DNA from: CAYOXX01 sp964408025
GTDB taxonomy: Bacteria; Acidobacteriota; DATKUA01
DNA: 14,429 nt
Direction of reading: 5' to 3'
NCBI GenBank assembly: GCA_964408025.1
Contig: CAYOXX010000084.1
Span: forward strand, 1 to 14,429
Every line of letters starts with the position of its first letter. Position 1 is the stretch's first letter. The notes beneath the pieces were generated by a model. That model was not told the origin of the DNA. It was given only the letters and a program-made list of their open reading frames with translations, and made no database searches. Position numbers and translations under genes: made by a program. This document shows positions 1 to 5,840 of this stretch, piece by piece.

Positions 1-126
1 TGAGGACAACCTGTACGTATCTGCCCATCCGAAAGCGCATCGTAGGTGGGGCCATGGATTTATCCGCCTCAGGCGGAGGCCCCACGTCATTTGAGGAAAA
101 CCTGCGTATCCGCCCCGCTGAAAGCG
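1..126. repeat. 70-bp repeat array, left copy (array A)
   Basis: This stretch aligns with 2907-3012 in the same orientation: the end of one 70-bp unit (bases 1-34), then a second unit. Shared words include acctgtacgtatctgcccat and cctgcgtatccgcc. The second unit contains the inverted arms GTGGGGCC (46-53) and GGCCCCAC (78-85), which pair perfectly. Its hairpin loop is enlarged by about 20 bases that include the palindrome at 63-77. The array probably continues to the left of the window. No gene is visible in 1-316; the remainder holds two more palindromes. Confidence 0.85.
63..77. repeat. TCCGCC-TCA-GGCGGA palindrome
   Basis: A perfect 6-bp inverted repeat with a 3-base loop, sitting in the loop of the array A hairpin. 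The two units at 2871-3010 lack it at the equivalent position, so this looks like a filled site against two empty sites. Confidence 0.85.
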
Positions 127-160
127 TGACTACAAAAACCGGGCAATAGTAGGGGCCGTC

Positions 161-174
161 TCCGCCTGGGCGGA
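161..174. repeat. TCCGCC-TG-GGCGGA palindrome
   Basis: A member of the same dispersed palindrome family, with a 2-base loop. It follows the word gtaggggccgtc in non-coding sequence downstream of the minus-strand methyltransferase/ATP-grasp gene. Confidence 0.8.
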
Positions 175-230
175 CAGCGGATCAATCGGCACACGGGCGT
201 CGTGCAAACAATAGTGACCGACTGAACTTG

Positions 231-245
231 TCCGCCGTTGGCGGA
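231..245. repeat. TCCGCC-GTT-GGCGGA palindrome
   Basis: A third perfect copy of the dispersed palindrome, about 70 bases past the stop codon of the minus-strand gene ending at 317. There is no adjacent T-run, so I do not call it a terminator. Confidence 0.8.
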
Positions 246-316
246 TTCGGCCCACATTTGACATGAAGTACATGCCACTCTCAGGGTTAATAAAACACCG
301 ATTCTATCGGCCGTCT

Positions 317-2278
317 TTAGGAATTAGTACTACATAATTTTGTTTTTGCTGGTTGCGCGGGATCCATCTGCGAATGCTTGGTGGCCTTTCCTTTGATTCC
401 CAGCCTTTCTTCGGCCGAAGAGATGATAAGTGCGATCATATCCGGATACTCCAGGCCATGGAATTTGCACATTTTTGCCAAGTGCCCATCCCAACACCAG
501 CCTGGATTCGGATTAACTTCCAGCAAGTGCGGAGCGCCCGTTTCATTGAGCCTCCAATCGACACGGTAATAGTCTTTGCATTCCAGGCGGTCGCCAAGCT
601 GGAGAGTCCATTCAATTATTACATCCTTAGTGGAATCCGGCAGATCCGCCACCATGCTTTTCAATTTCCAATAAGGTGAGGTAGGTTCCCACTTGGCTTC
701 ATATCCACATACTTTTGGTAAATCCTCAGGCAGTTCAGAATAGTCTTCCTCGATAATCGGCAGGACGGTCACTGGTGCCGGCGGGGTTCCGATTACACCA
801 ATTGTCAGGTCTTTCCCCTGGAGGAATTCTTCTGCAATAATGGTCTTCTCGTAGCCGAATCGTCTTCTGACTTCATGGATTGCTTGCAGCATTTGCTCAG
901 GATTGTATACAACGCTGTCTTGTGTGATGCCAAAACTCGAGTCGCCGAAGTTTGGCTTGATTATTATCGGGAAATTGAAGTGAAGATCGAATATTGAATC
1001 TTCTGACTTTATTACAACCCCTTTTGGAACGGTTATACCAAGCTCATTGGCGATACCTCTGACGAGGGATTTGTCGTAGCAGAATGCAAGGCACTGAGGG
1101 CCCGCGCCTGTATAGGGAATACCCAAAGCATCAAGAAGCGCGGGTACGTGAAGCTCCATTCTGGCGTCGTTAAAAAATCCCTCATCACAGAGGTTGAAGG
1201 CCATGTGTATGGTCTGTTTCAGTCTTTGAAGATCAGCATGTAAGGTTTTGTGATTACTCAGGTAAACAAATTTGTAACCTTCCAGTTGCTCCACAGCCTC
1301 CTTCATCCTGTCGATGGTGTAGCAATCATCCTCATCAAACACCCTGCCTGGTTTCAGATTGTCCTCCATACCGGGATCCCCAGTAATAACAGCGATAGTT
1401 CTCTTTTGGGCCAGCTGGTCATAATCCAGCTCGGTCCACTCTTTATCGATTTCAGCGGTGAGAATCAGCCTCTGCTCCATCATGCCCAGGTCCATTCCCC
1501 GCATGGAATCCGGCTTCCACTCCTGATCCAGTTCAACATTGATGAATTTGGCAGACTTCAGCAGGTCGCTAATGCTCTTCTTTGAATATAGCCGTTCCGC
1601 ATAGAACTGATCAGCTATTACGCCCTTTCTCACGTCACTGATGATTTCTCTGCTGATAAGCCTCTCTTCGTCAGCGGAAAGCGAGCGTTCACGGCAGACG
1701 AAATAGTTCTTGTCAACCCATTCCCATGAGCGGTTCTTGAAATTTTCCCGCATATATTCCCCGTCGCAAATGTCGAGCAGGATTTTTCCGTCCGGTCTGA
1801 GCACACGTTGGACTTCACTGAGCACTTTTGCGTCATCATCGATTGAATCAAAATAGCCAAAACTGTTGCCCAGGATCATTACAGCGTCAAAGGAATCTGC
1901 GGGATAAGGGAGCTTTCTAGCATCTCCTTCTTTGAAGCGGACATTCAATCCTTCGGATTTTGCCTGTGAACGGGCCTTTCTGATCAAATAACGGCTTCTG
2001 TCAAGACCTTCGACGCCTGTGAAGTTTTTGCGCGCCATCTCAAGGCTATGGCGGCCCTGACCGCAGCAGAGGTCGAGAATTCTATCTGTTTCGGCGATAC
2101 CAAGCAGGGACGTAAACAGATCGACTTCTGCTTTGGTGAGATTCAAGTCATCTACAACATCGCCATCAGTTTTCAGATAGAGATGATTGAAGATGTTTCG
2201 CCACCAGTCCGGCCTGAGGTAGCTTTCAAGGCATCGTACGGGGCCAAAAGTTACAGGAGCTTTGTTTGATCTGATCAT
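317..2278 (-). CDS. SAM-dependent methyltransferase fused to D-Ala-D-Ala-ligase-like ATP-grasp enzyme
   Basis: A 653-residue two-domain cytoplasmic protein. Residues about 45-275 form a class I methyltransferase: SAM-binding motif I DLCCGQGRHS at 69-78, acidic EGDARKLPY near 117, then LRPDGKILLDI. Residues about 293-630 form a D-alanine-D-alanine-ligase-like ATP-grasp domain: LGIPYTGAGP near 385-394, KPNFGDSSFG at 441-450, EEFLQGKD at 483-490, and the metal-binding end YRVDWRL (571-577) with LLEVNPNPG (585-593). By family knowledge the second domain forms an acyl-phosphate and ligates it to an amine, so the pair could make and methylate a small peptide-like product. That product is my inference. 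At twice the usual ligase length, this is unlikely to be the cell-wall Ddl. The ATG start has GGAG eight bases upstream and a strong promoter further back. Composition is AT-richer than the genes beyond 5.8 kb. Confidence 0.9.
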   Translation of the reverse strand: MIRSNKAPVTFGPVRCLESYLRPDWWRNIFNHLYLKTDGDVVDDLNLTKAEVDLFTSLLGIAETDRILDLCCGQGRHSLEMARKNFTGVEGLDRSRYLIRKARSQAKSEGLNVRFKEGDARKLPYPADSFDAVMILGNSFGYFDSIDDDAKVLSEVQRVLRPDGKILLDICDGEYMRENFKNRSWEWVDKNYFVCRERSLSADEERLISREIISDVRKGVIADQFYAERLYSKKSISDLLKSAKFINVELDQEWKPDSMRGMDLGMMEQRLILTAEIDKEWTELDYDQLAQKRTIAVITGDPGMEDNLKPGRVFDEDDCYTIDRMKEAVEQLEGYKFVYLSNHKTLHADLQRLKQTIHMAFNLCDEGFFNDARMELHVPALLDALGIPYTGAGPQCLAFCYDKSLVRGIANELGITVPKGVVIKSEDSIFDLHFNFPIIIKPNFGDSSFGITQDSVVYNPEQMLQAIHEVRRRFGYEKTIIAEEFLQGKDLTIGVIGTPPAPVTVLPIIEEDYSELPEDLPKVCGYEAKWEPTSPYWKLKSMVADLPDSTKDVIIEWTLQLGDRLECKDYYRVDWRLNETGAPHLLEVNPNPGWCWDGHLAKMCKFHGLEYPDMIALIISSAEERLGIKGKATKHSQMDPAQPAKTKLCSTNS

Positions 2279-2351
2279 TTCGTAGTCTCCAGATCAAATG
2301 ATTTAGAAGCAGCCTCGTCCCTTGTCAGGGGTAACAAGTAAAATTTCTGGA

Positions 2352-2380
2352 ATTCTATGCACGCTTTTGCAATAGGTCAA
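2352..2380 (-). promoter_or_regulatory. Sigma70-type promoter of the methyltransferase/ATP-grasp gene
   Basis: Read on the minus strand: TTGACC (2375-2380), a 17-base spacer, then TAGAAT (2352-2357). Each box matches the consensus at five of six positions and the spacing is optimal. The predicted start near 2345 gives a leader of about 67 bases. Confidence 0.65.
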
Positions 2381-2410
2381 GACCCGAAAGTTGTGTAAGA
2401 ATTCGAGGCA

Positions 2411-2788
2411 TCAGGCCACCTGTCTTACCTTTCCGGCAAGCTCGTAATCCAGGCTGGGTTTTTCACCCAGCTTTTTCTCTCTCCTGAGGTGCTCCAGCTC
2501 GCTGAGGTTCGAGGCGGCGAACTGTTCATATTCGTCCAATAGCTTCTGACTCAGCTCGCATACAGTGCTCCGCGACAGCAGCAGCTCACAATCCTCATCG
2601 CGCAGCAGGGTCTCGATGTCGCGGGTGCTCAAGCCGCGAACATACATCTCGATCACCATGCAACCCAGGCATTCCATCCGCCACCTCAGAACGTCAAGCA
2701 GCCGGCTGGAGAAGGACTCGGCAGTATCGTTCAGCCGCGGGATCGGCACCCGCACAGTCACCCCGGCCCGCTTCGAAGAGATGCTCAC
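2411..2788 (-). pseudogene. IS256/mutator-family transposase, internal fragment
   Basis: The 125-residue reading frame matches the middle of IS256 (mutator) transposases: RVPIPRLNDT, then LLDVLRWRMECL, IEMYVRGLSTRDIETLL (the conserved MYVxGxSTRxI helix), and LSRSTVCELSQKLLDEYEQF. In full-length members of about 400 residues this stretch is preceded by an RNGYRPR-like region and followed by a YLFLDG-like segment carrying the first catalytic aspartate. Both are missing. Homology stops after NLSELE, and the last 28 or so residues are unrelated. The first possible codon is GTG, with an in-frame stop eight codons upstream. No DDE residues remain, so it is inactive. It marks past insertion activity beside the repeat array. 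Confidence 0.75.
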
Positions 2789-2870
2789 CTTCCCCGACGA
2801 CTGCTTCCTCTATAAGAATTGGTGGAACGAACTCATGGACCACCGCCAGAAGGAGGCCGGAAAAGAACGC

Positions 2871-3010
2871 GCACCGTAGGTGGGGCCATTTAGGCTCCAC
2901 GTCGTTTGAGGAAAACCTGTACGTATCTGCCCATCCGAAAGCGCATCGTAGGTGGGGCCATTTAGGCCTCACGTCATTTGAGGAAAACCTGCGTATCCGC
3001 CCAGCCGAAA
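2871..3010. repeat. 70-bp tandem repeat, two units (array B)
   Basis: Two adjacent units, 2871-2940 and 2941-3010, each 70 bases, differ at only a few positions. Each carries an imperfect hairpin: GTGGGGCC, a short loop attta, then GGCCTCAC or a close variant. Each continues into gaggaaaacctg and ends with ccgaaa. The same two-unit block occurs at 1-126 in direct orientation. Confidence 0.9.
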
Positions 3011-3256
3011 GCGGGAGCCCGGTATAAACCTCGCACCGTACTTGTAGGGGGGTGCGGAACCTGTCCGCCTTTGGAGGAGCGTCCCCGGTCAGGTATCCCA
3101 AAAGCCGATACTGTAGAAACATATTCTGATGCTACGGGCGCTTAAGAGCCGCCCCGGCAGTTTCTTTAACAGGTCGTTGCTGTCTTGCCTTGCAGTGGCG
3201 GGAGGTCTATCAAGTGGCTTCGTAAAGATGTTGTCTGAAAAAACAGATAAAAAACC
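3011..3256. other. Non-coding stretch with no gene recognised
   Basis: The open frames here have no protein-like composition and no ribosome binding sites. The words gtaggggggtgcgg and cctgtccgcc near 3044-3070 resemble the sequence around the palindrome at 161-174, so this is probably more decayed dispersed repeat. Nothing else is visible before the promoter at 3257. Confidence 0.5.
3064..3078. repeat. Degenerate TCCGCC-TTT-GGAGGA palindrome
   Basis: A copy of the dispersed palindrome with one mismatch in the right arm (GGAGGA for GGCGGA), just right of array B. Confidence 0.55.
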
Positions 3257-3285
3257 TTGACTTGCGTGGGATATTAAAATAATAT
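3257..3285 (+). promoter_or_regulatory. Sigma70-like promoter ahead of the HEPN gene array
   Basis: TTGACT (3257-3262), a 17-base spacer, then TAATAT (3280-3285), all in AT-rich sequence. The -35 box matches five of six consensus bases and the -10 box four. Transcription would start near 3292 and run through the possible recombinase remnant into the three plus-strand HEPN genes. This is the position a cassette promoter (Pc) would occupy. Confidence 0.5.
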
Positions 3286-3301
3286 ACGGTTTGTTTAAAA
3301 A

Positions 3302-3430
3302 GTGGTGAAAGACGCTGTCACAACTGCTGGATTGGCCAAGAGGGCCACGCGTCATACTTTAAAGCGATCGATACAACATTTGGGGTGTTATACGGATCAA
3401 TATAAAAAATTTTTGATGCGTATTAACTCA
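3302..3430 (+). pseudogene. Possible remnant of a tyrosine recombinase (integron-integrase-like) C-terminus
   Basis: The plus-strand frame begins VKDAVTTAGLAKRATRHTLK. This resembles the IntI segment with AV-x-x-AG-x-x-K-x-AT-x-HTLRHS that leads into the catalytic HxxR box. The box here reads HTLK, so the catalytic arginine is lost. A following S-x-x-HL and a GCY hint at the SFATHLLExGY continuation, after which similarity fades. There is no ribosome binding site and no tyrosine-bearing end. If real, it is a dead tail in the same orientation as the downstream genes. The match is short and could be chance. Confidence 0.33.
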
Positions 3431-3519
3431 CAACATCAAGTAGTTGCCATTAAACAAAGTCATTTAGAGCGACAAGTGACAGCGTGGGGGCGCACTGTTA
3501 TTCGTACCTCATGCCGCTC

Positions 3520-3529
3520 GTTAGAACGC
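3520..3529 (+). other. attI/attC-like core GTTAGAACGC
   Basis: The sequence cctcatgccgctcGTTAGAACGC lies just before the first HEPN gene. It resembles the right-hand recombination box of integron sites (consensus GTTRRRY preceded by a CTCAAGC-like box), with one deviation at the pyrimidine. A weak inverted pair, GAGCG upstream and CGCTC here, accompanies it. Confidence 0.3.
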
Positions 3530-3542
3530 TCGGAGGACCGAG

Positions 3543-4067
3543 GTGATGGAATCCACGATCGACGCCCATGAGTGGTTGGAGCGGGAAGACGAAGCCGCGA
3601 GACCAGGGCGCAAAGAGCGCCTTCGGTGGATCGTGAAACACTATCCTGCGGCGGAAGCATTTTTCATTCCTGGTGGCTGGCTGTCGAAACAGCTTCTCGA
3701 GGAGGCTAAGTATAGCTTTGTTTACGGCCAGTACGTCGCAGCCGCGACCCTTGGTTTCGCCTTCGTTGAGCGTGTGCTTGCCTCCGAGTTCTACGCCGCG
3801 GGGCGCGACGATCTTGAGCGCGCTGGAGGTCGCGATCTTTTAGACGAAGCGCTTCGGTGTGGTTGGTTGACACAAGTGGACTTCGATCGTTTCGACCGGA
3901 TGCGTATAATTAGGAATCCTCTGATGCACTTCAGACGGCCATTGTCTAGCGACACAGTTGAAGCTCGTGCTGTATTTAGAGACGCTCATCCAGATAAGAT
4001 CGTAGAGAGCGATGCGAAAAAGATACTGGAAGGTGTGTTTCGGGTGCTAGAGAAGATCGCGGTCTAA
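3543..4067 (+). CDS. HEPN-type protein, first gene of the array
   Basis: A 174-residue cytoplasmic protein, all-helical in appearance. Residues 124-129 read RNPLMH, the R-N-x(3)-H (RX4H) signature of HEPN domains. It sits after FDRFDRMRII and before a C-terminal helix, the usual place on the last long HEPN helices. Many HEPN proteins are ribonucleases in toxin-antitoxin, abortive-infection or CRISPR systems; others only bind RNA or nucleotidyltransferase partners. I do not recognise the specific family. The start is GTG at 3543 or ATG at 3546, both served by GGAGG at 3532-3536; ATG has the more usual spacing of 9. The TAA stop overlaps a GTCTAAC box (4062-4068). No antitoxin or nucleotidyltransferase gene is adjacent, so a toxin role is unproven. 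Confidence 0.8.
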   Translation: MMESTIDAHEWLEREDEAARPGRKERLRWIVKHYPAAEAFFIPGGWLSKQLLEEAKYSFVYGQYVAAATLGFAFVERVLASEFYAAGRDDLERAGGRDLLDEALRCGWLTQVDFDRFDRMRIIRNPLMHFRRPLSSDTVEARAVFRDAHPDKIVESDAKKILEGVFRVLEKIAV

Positions 4068-4096
4068 CACGCCGCTGAGCATCAAACCATTAGAGC
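4062..4096 (+). other. Short attC-like junction between HEPN genes 1 and 2
   Basis: GTCTAAC (4062-4068) fits the RYYYAAC left box of attC sites and overlaps the stop codon. ATTAGAGC (4089-4096) may be a mutated right box. At about 35 bases it is shorter than known attC sites, and only GAGC/GCTC arms pair, so it may be a truncated site or chance. Confidence 0.28.
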
Positions 4097-4107
4097 TCGC
4101 TAAGGAT

Positions 4108-4797
4108 ATGGCGCAAAACATGACAGCAGAAGAAGCCAGGAACGAATATATTGCTATCATGGGAGAAGACCTTGGAAGGGTCTTTCATGCATTGTGGCAA
4201 GAAGTTGCGTGGCTCCAAACTAAATGGGGTGAGTATGTGTGTCTATTTGGAACGAAACCATCCCGAATAGACATCATGAATAGAGCCGCACCATTGTTTT
4301 TTAGAATAGTTCAAGATTCGCTGTGGGAGGAAACAATTCTCTATATTGCACGATTGACTGATCCGCCTAGAACGGCTGGCAGGGATAATCTAACTATACA
4401 ACGGCTTCCTGAACTTATCGACGAGCCTGAGCTAAAGACCGGTGTATCAGAGCTCATCGAATCCTCAAGAGAAGCAACAGAGTTTTGTCGTGATTGGCGG
4501 AATCGAAGAATAGCTCATCGTGATCTTGATTTAGCAATTGAAAGCGGAATCAAACCGCTAGAGCCTGCAAGCAGAGAAATGGTCAAAGGTGCTCTCGTCT
4601 CAATAGCAGATGTGCTCAACGCCGTTACTCGCCATTATCAAGATTCGGAAATAGCATTTGACCATATAGCGGTCCGCAGTGGCGGTGAATCGCTTCTGTA
4701 TGTAATAGATGACGGACTCAGGGCCGCTGAAGAGCGAACAGAGCGGATTAAAAGAGGCGAATACAATGAGAATGACCTTGAACCACGTGATATCTAG
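4108..4797 (+). CDS. AbiU2-like HEPN protein, second gene of the array
   Basis: A 229-residue protein resembling the AbiU2 HEPN family. Its recognisable landmarks, in order, are VFHALWQEVAWLQTKWGEY, LFG followed by RIDIMNRAAPLFFRIVQD, LWEETILYIARLTDPP, NLTIQRLPEL, and DWRNRRIAHRD. The last is the HEPN active-site motif, R131-N132-x(4)-H137 (RX5H). AbiU2 takes its name from a lactococcal abortive-infection phage-resistance locus, so an antiphage ribonuclease role is plausible. Length is normal and the protein looks intact. The ATG at 4108 has AAGGA only one or two bases away; the in-frame ATG at 4120 (MTAEEARNEY) has it 13 bases away, so the start is uncertain by four residues. The next gene begins 106 bases downstream, beyond an attC-like hairpin. 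AT-richer than the first gene. Confidence 0.88.
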   Translation: MAQNMTAEEARNEYIAIMGEDLGRVFHALWQEVAWLQTKWGEYVCLFGTKPSRIDIMNRAAPLFFRIVQDSLWEETILYIARLTDPPRTAGRDNLTIQRLPELIDEPELKTGVSELIESSREATEFCRDWRNRRIAHRDLDLAIESGIKPLEPASREMVKGALVSIADVLNAVTRHYQDSEIAFDHIAVRSGGESLLYVIDDGLRAAEERTERIKRGEYNENDLEPRDI

Positions 4798-4810
4798 AAG
4801 CTGTAGCTCT

Positions 4811-4885
4811 GACAAACGGTTACAGACTACCCACAAAAGCTACACTGCACTACGCTTTTGGCTCGGCTAAACAATAACGTTATAC
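4811..4885 (+). other. attC-like imperfect inverted repeat between HEPN genes 2 and 3
   Basis: CAAAAGC (4834-4840) pairs with GCTTTTG (4854-4860). The stem extends through TA/TA, leaving one unpaired C (4853) as an extrahelical base. Outer arms are imperfect: AAACGGTTA on the left against TAACGTTAT on the right. The right end ggctaaacaataacGTTATAC resembles the attC right half (L box plus GTTRRRY, with one deviation). The whole folds as a roughly 75-base imperfect hairpin and fills most of the gap. It could instead be a simple hairpin. Confidence 0.4.
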
Positions 4886-4903
4886 TGTGAACGAGATGAT
4901 CAA

Positions 4904-5686
4904 ATGAAATCGAATTATTCGAAGTTTAAAAAAGAGATTTCAAATCTCGTTTTAGAGGGGGATTTATTACGCATCAGGCTCGCCTTAGACCTTGATGTGT
5001 TCGACGAAGAAAGCAAGAAGAGGTGGGAACACGAGAAAATCGATCTTCCCATATTCAAGTCAACATACGAGCGATGGTATACACTATCTATGCAGGTCAT
5101 AAAACAAGTACTCCCTGACCGCTTAGACGACTTCGTTAAACTATATAAGGACGAAAAACGAAAAGATATAAGCGACCTCACCTACGGAATGTCGGACTAC
5201 ATGATTGGACTAAAGATAACTCGAGGATTAGCGACCATCGTAGACGTTAGTGTCGCTTACCCAAAGTTCGTACAGCAGCTAAATATTCTGAATTCCGTCG
5301 AGGGACGGCTTGAGAGCACTGTCTATGACATGCTTGAAATCGTAAAAGCCGATCTCTTCGACGATGAGCTTGAAGCAGCCACAGAATTGGCAAAAAAGGG
5401 CTTTCTTCGTGCTTCCGGTGTGCTTGCTGGAGTAGTCTTGGAGAGACACTTAGCTGATTTATGCAATAAGCACAACTGTAAGACCAGAAAGAAGAATCCA
5501 ACAATCAATGACTATAACGAACTGCTCAAGAGCGCAAGTGTCATTGATATCCCAACTTGGAGGCAGATCCAGAGATTCGGTGATATCCGGAACTATTGCG
5601 GTCACAACAAGGAGCGTGACCCAACAAAAGCCGAGGTTCAGGAACTGATAGATGGCGTGTCAAAGCTCACTAAAACTCTATTCTAG
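4904..5686 (+). CDS. HEPN-like protein, third gene of the array
   Basis: A 260-residue soluble protein rich in charged helices. The C-terminal third carries the HEPN-type motif FGDIRNYCGHNKERDPT (R229-N230-x(3)-H234, RX4H), preceded by a long helix GVLAGVVLERHLADLC (173-188) and followed by EVQELIDGVSKLTKTLF. The N-terminal half (1-150) matches nothing I recognise. The C-terminal arrangement is common in uncharacterised bacterial proteins of accessory regions. No secretion signal or membrane segment. The ribosome binding site is weak (gaga eight bases before ATG); expression may depend on transcription from upstream. The lowest-GC gene in the window, which supports recent acquisition. Confidence 0.82.
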   Translation: MKSNYSKFKKEISNLVLEGDLLRIRLALDLDVFDEESKKRWEHEKIDLPIFKSTYERWYTLSMQVIKQVLPDRLDDFVKLYKDEKRKDISDLTYGMSDYMIGLKITRGLATIVDVSVAYPKFVQQLNILNSVEGRLESTVYDMLEIVKADLFDDELEAATELAKKGFLRASGVLAGVVLERHLADLCNKHNCKTRKKNPTINDYNELLKSASVIDIPTWRQIQRFGDIRNYCGHNKERDPTKAEVQELIDGVSKLTKTLF

Positions 5687-5695
5687 CGAGACGCC

Positions 5696-5750
5696 GCATA
5701 ACCAGTCAATTCAGCGCACGTACAAAAACGTCACTCGTTTTGCGTTCGTA
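5696..5750 (+). other. attC-like left half and hairpin after HEPN gene 3
   Basis: GCATAAC (5696-5702) followed by cagtcaattcagcgc resembles the left half of common attC sites (TAAC-x-x-TTCA-x-GC). Next is a hairpin: AAAACG (5725-5730), loop tcact, CGTTTT (5736-5741), with interrupted outer pairing. The expected right end, a mirror of the left box ending GTTATGC, is not present, so the site would be cut off at the border with GC-rich chromosome. Confidence 0.35.
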
Positions 5751-5777
5751 AAATTCATCACCTTTCTGGTGGACTCG

Positions 5778-5828
5778 AACGCCTAGGCGACCTAAAGGTC
5801 GCAGCTACCTCTGATGCAACTAGGCGTT
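5778..5828. terminator. Nested inverted repeat, possible terminator of the minus-strand gene
   Basis: Outer arms AACGCCTAG (5778-5786) and CTAGGCGTT (5820-5828) pair perfectly and enclose a second hairpin, GCGACC-TAAA-GGTCGC (5787-5802). It lies 13 bases past the stop codon of the minus-strand gene ending at 5841. On the plus strand the right arm runs into tttt. It also marks the border between the AT-richer array and GC-rich sequence. Confidence 0.5.
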
Positions 5829-5840
5829 TTCTATCTGCTC

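Noticed and set aside
87..278. 63-codon minus-strand frame in the left repeat region
   Set aside because: It runs through three palindromic repeats, has no ribosome binding site, and its composition is not protein-like.
1..3010. CRISPR array suggested by the spaced repeats
   Set aside because: The units are 70-bp tandem copies without unique spacers, and the short palindromes are irregularly scattered.
3089..3355. 88-codon minus-strand frame between the repeats and the array
   Set aside because: No ribosome binding site and no recognisable motif; it overlaps the plus-strand promoter and spans a composition change.
5757..5790. tRNA-like T-loop on the minus strand (gttcgagtccacc)
   Set aside because: The bases before the loop (aggcg) do not pair with those after it (ccacc), and no acceptor or anticodon arm is found. 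It could be a tRNA 3' scar, but nothing else supports that.
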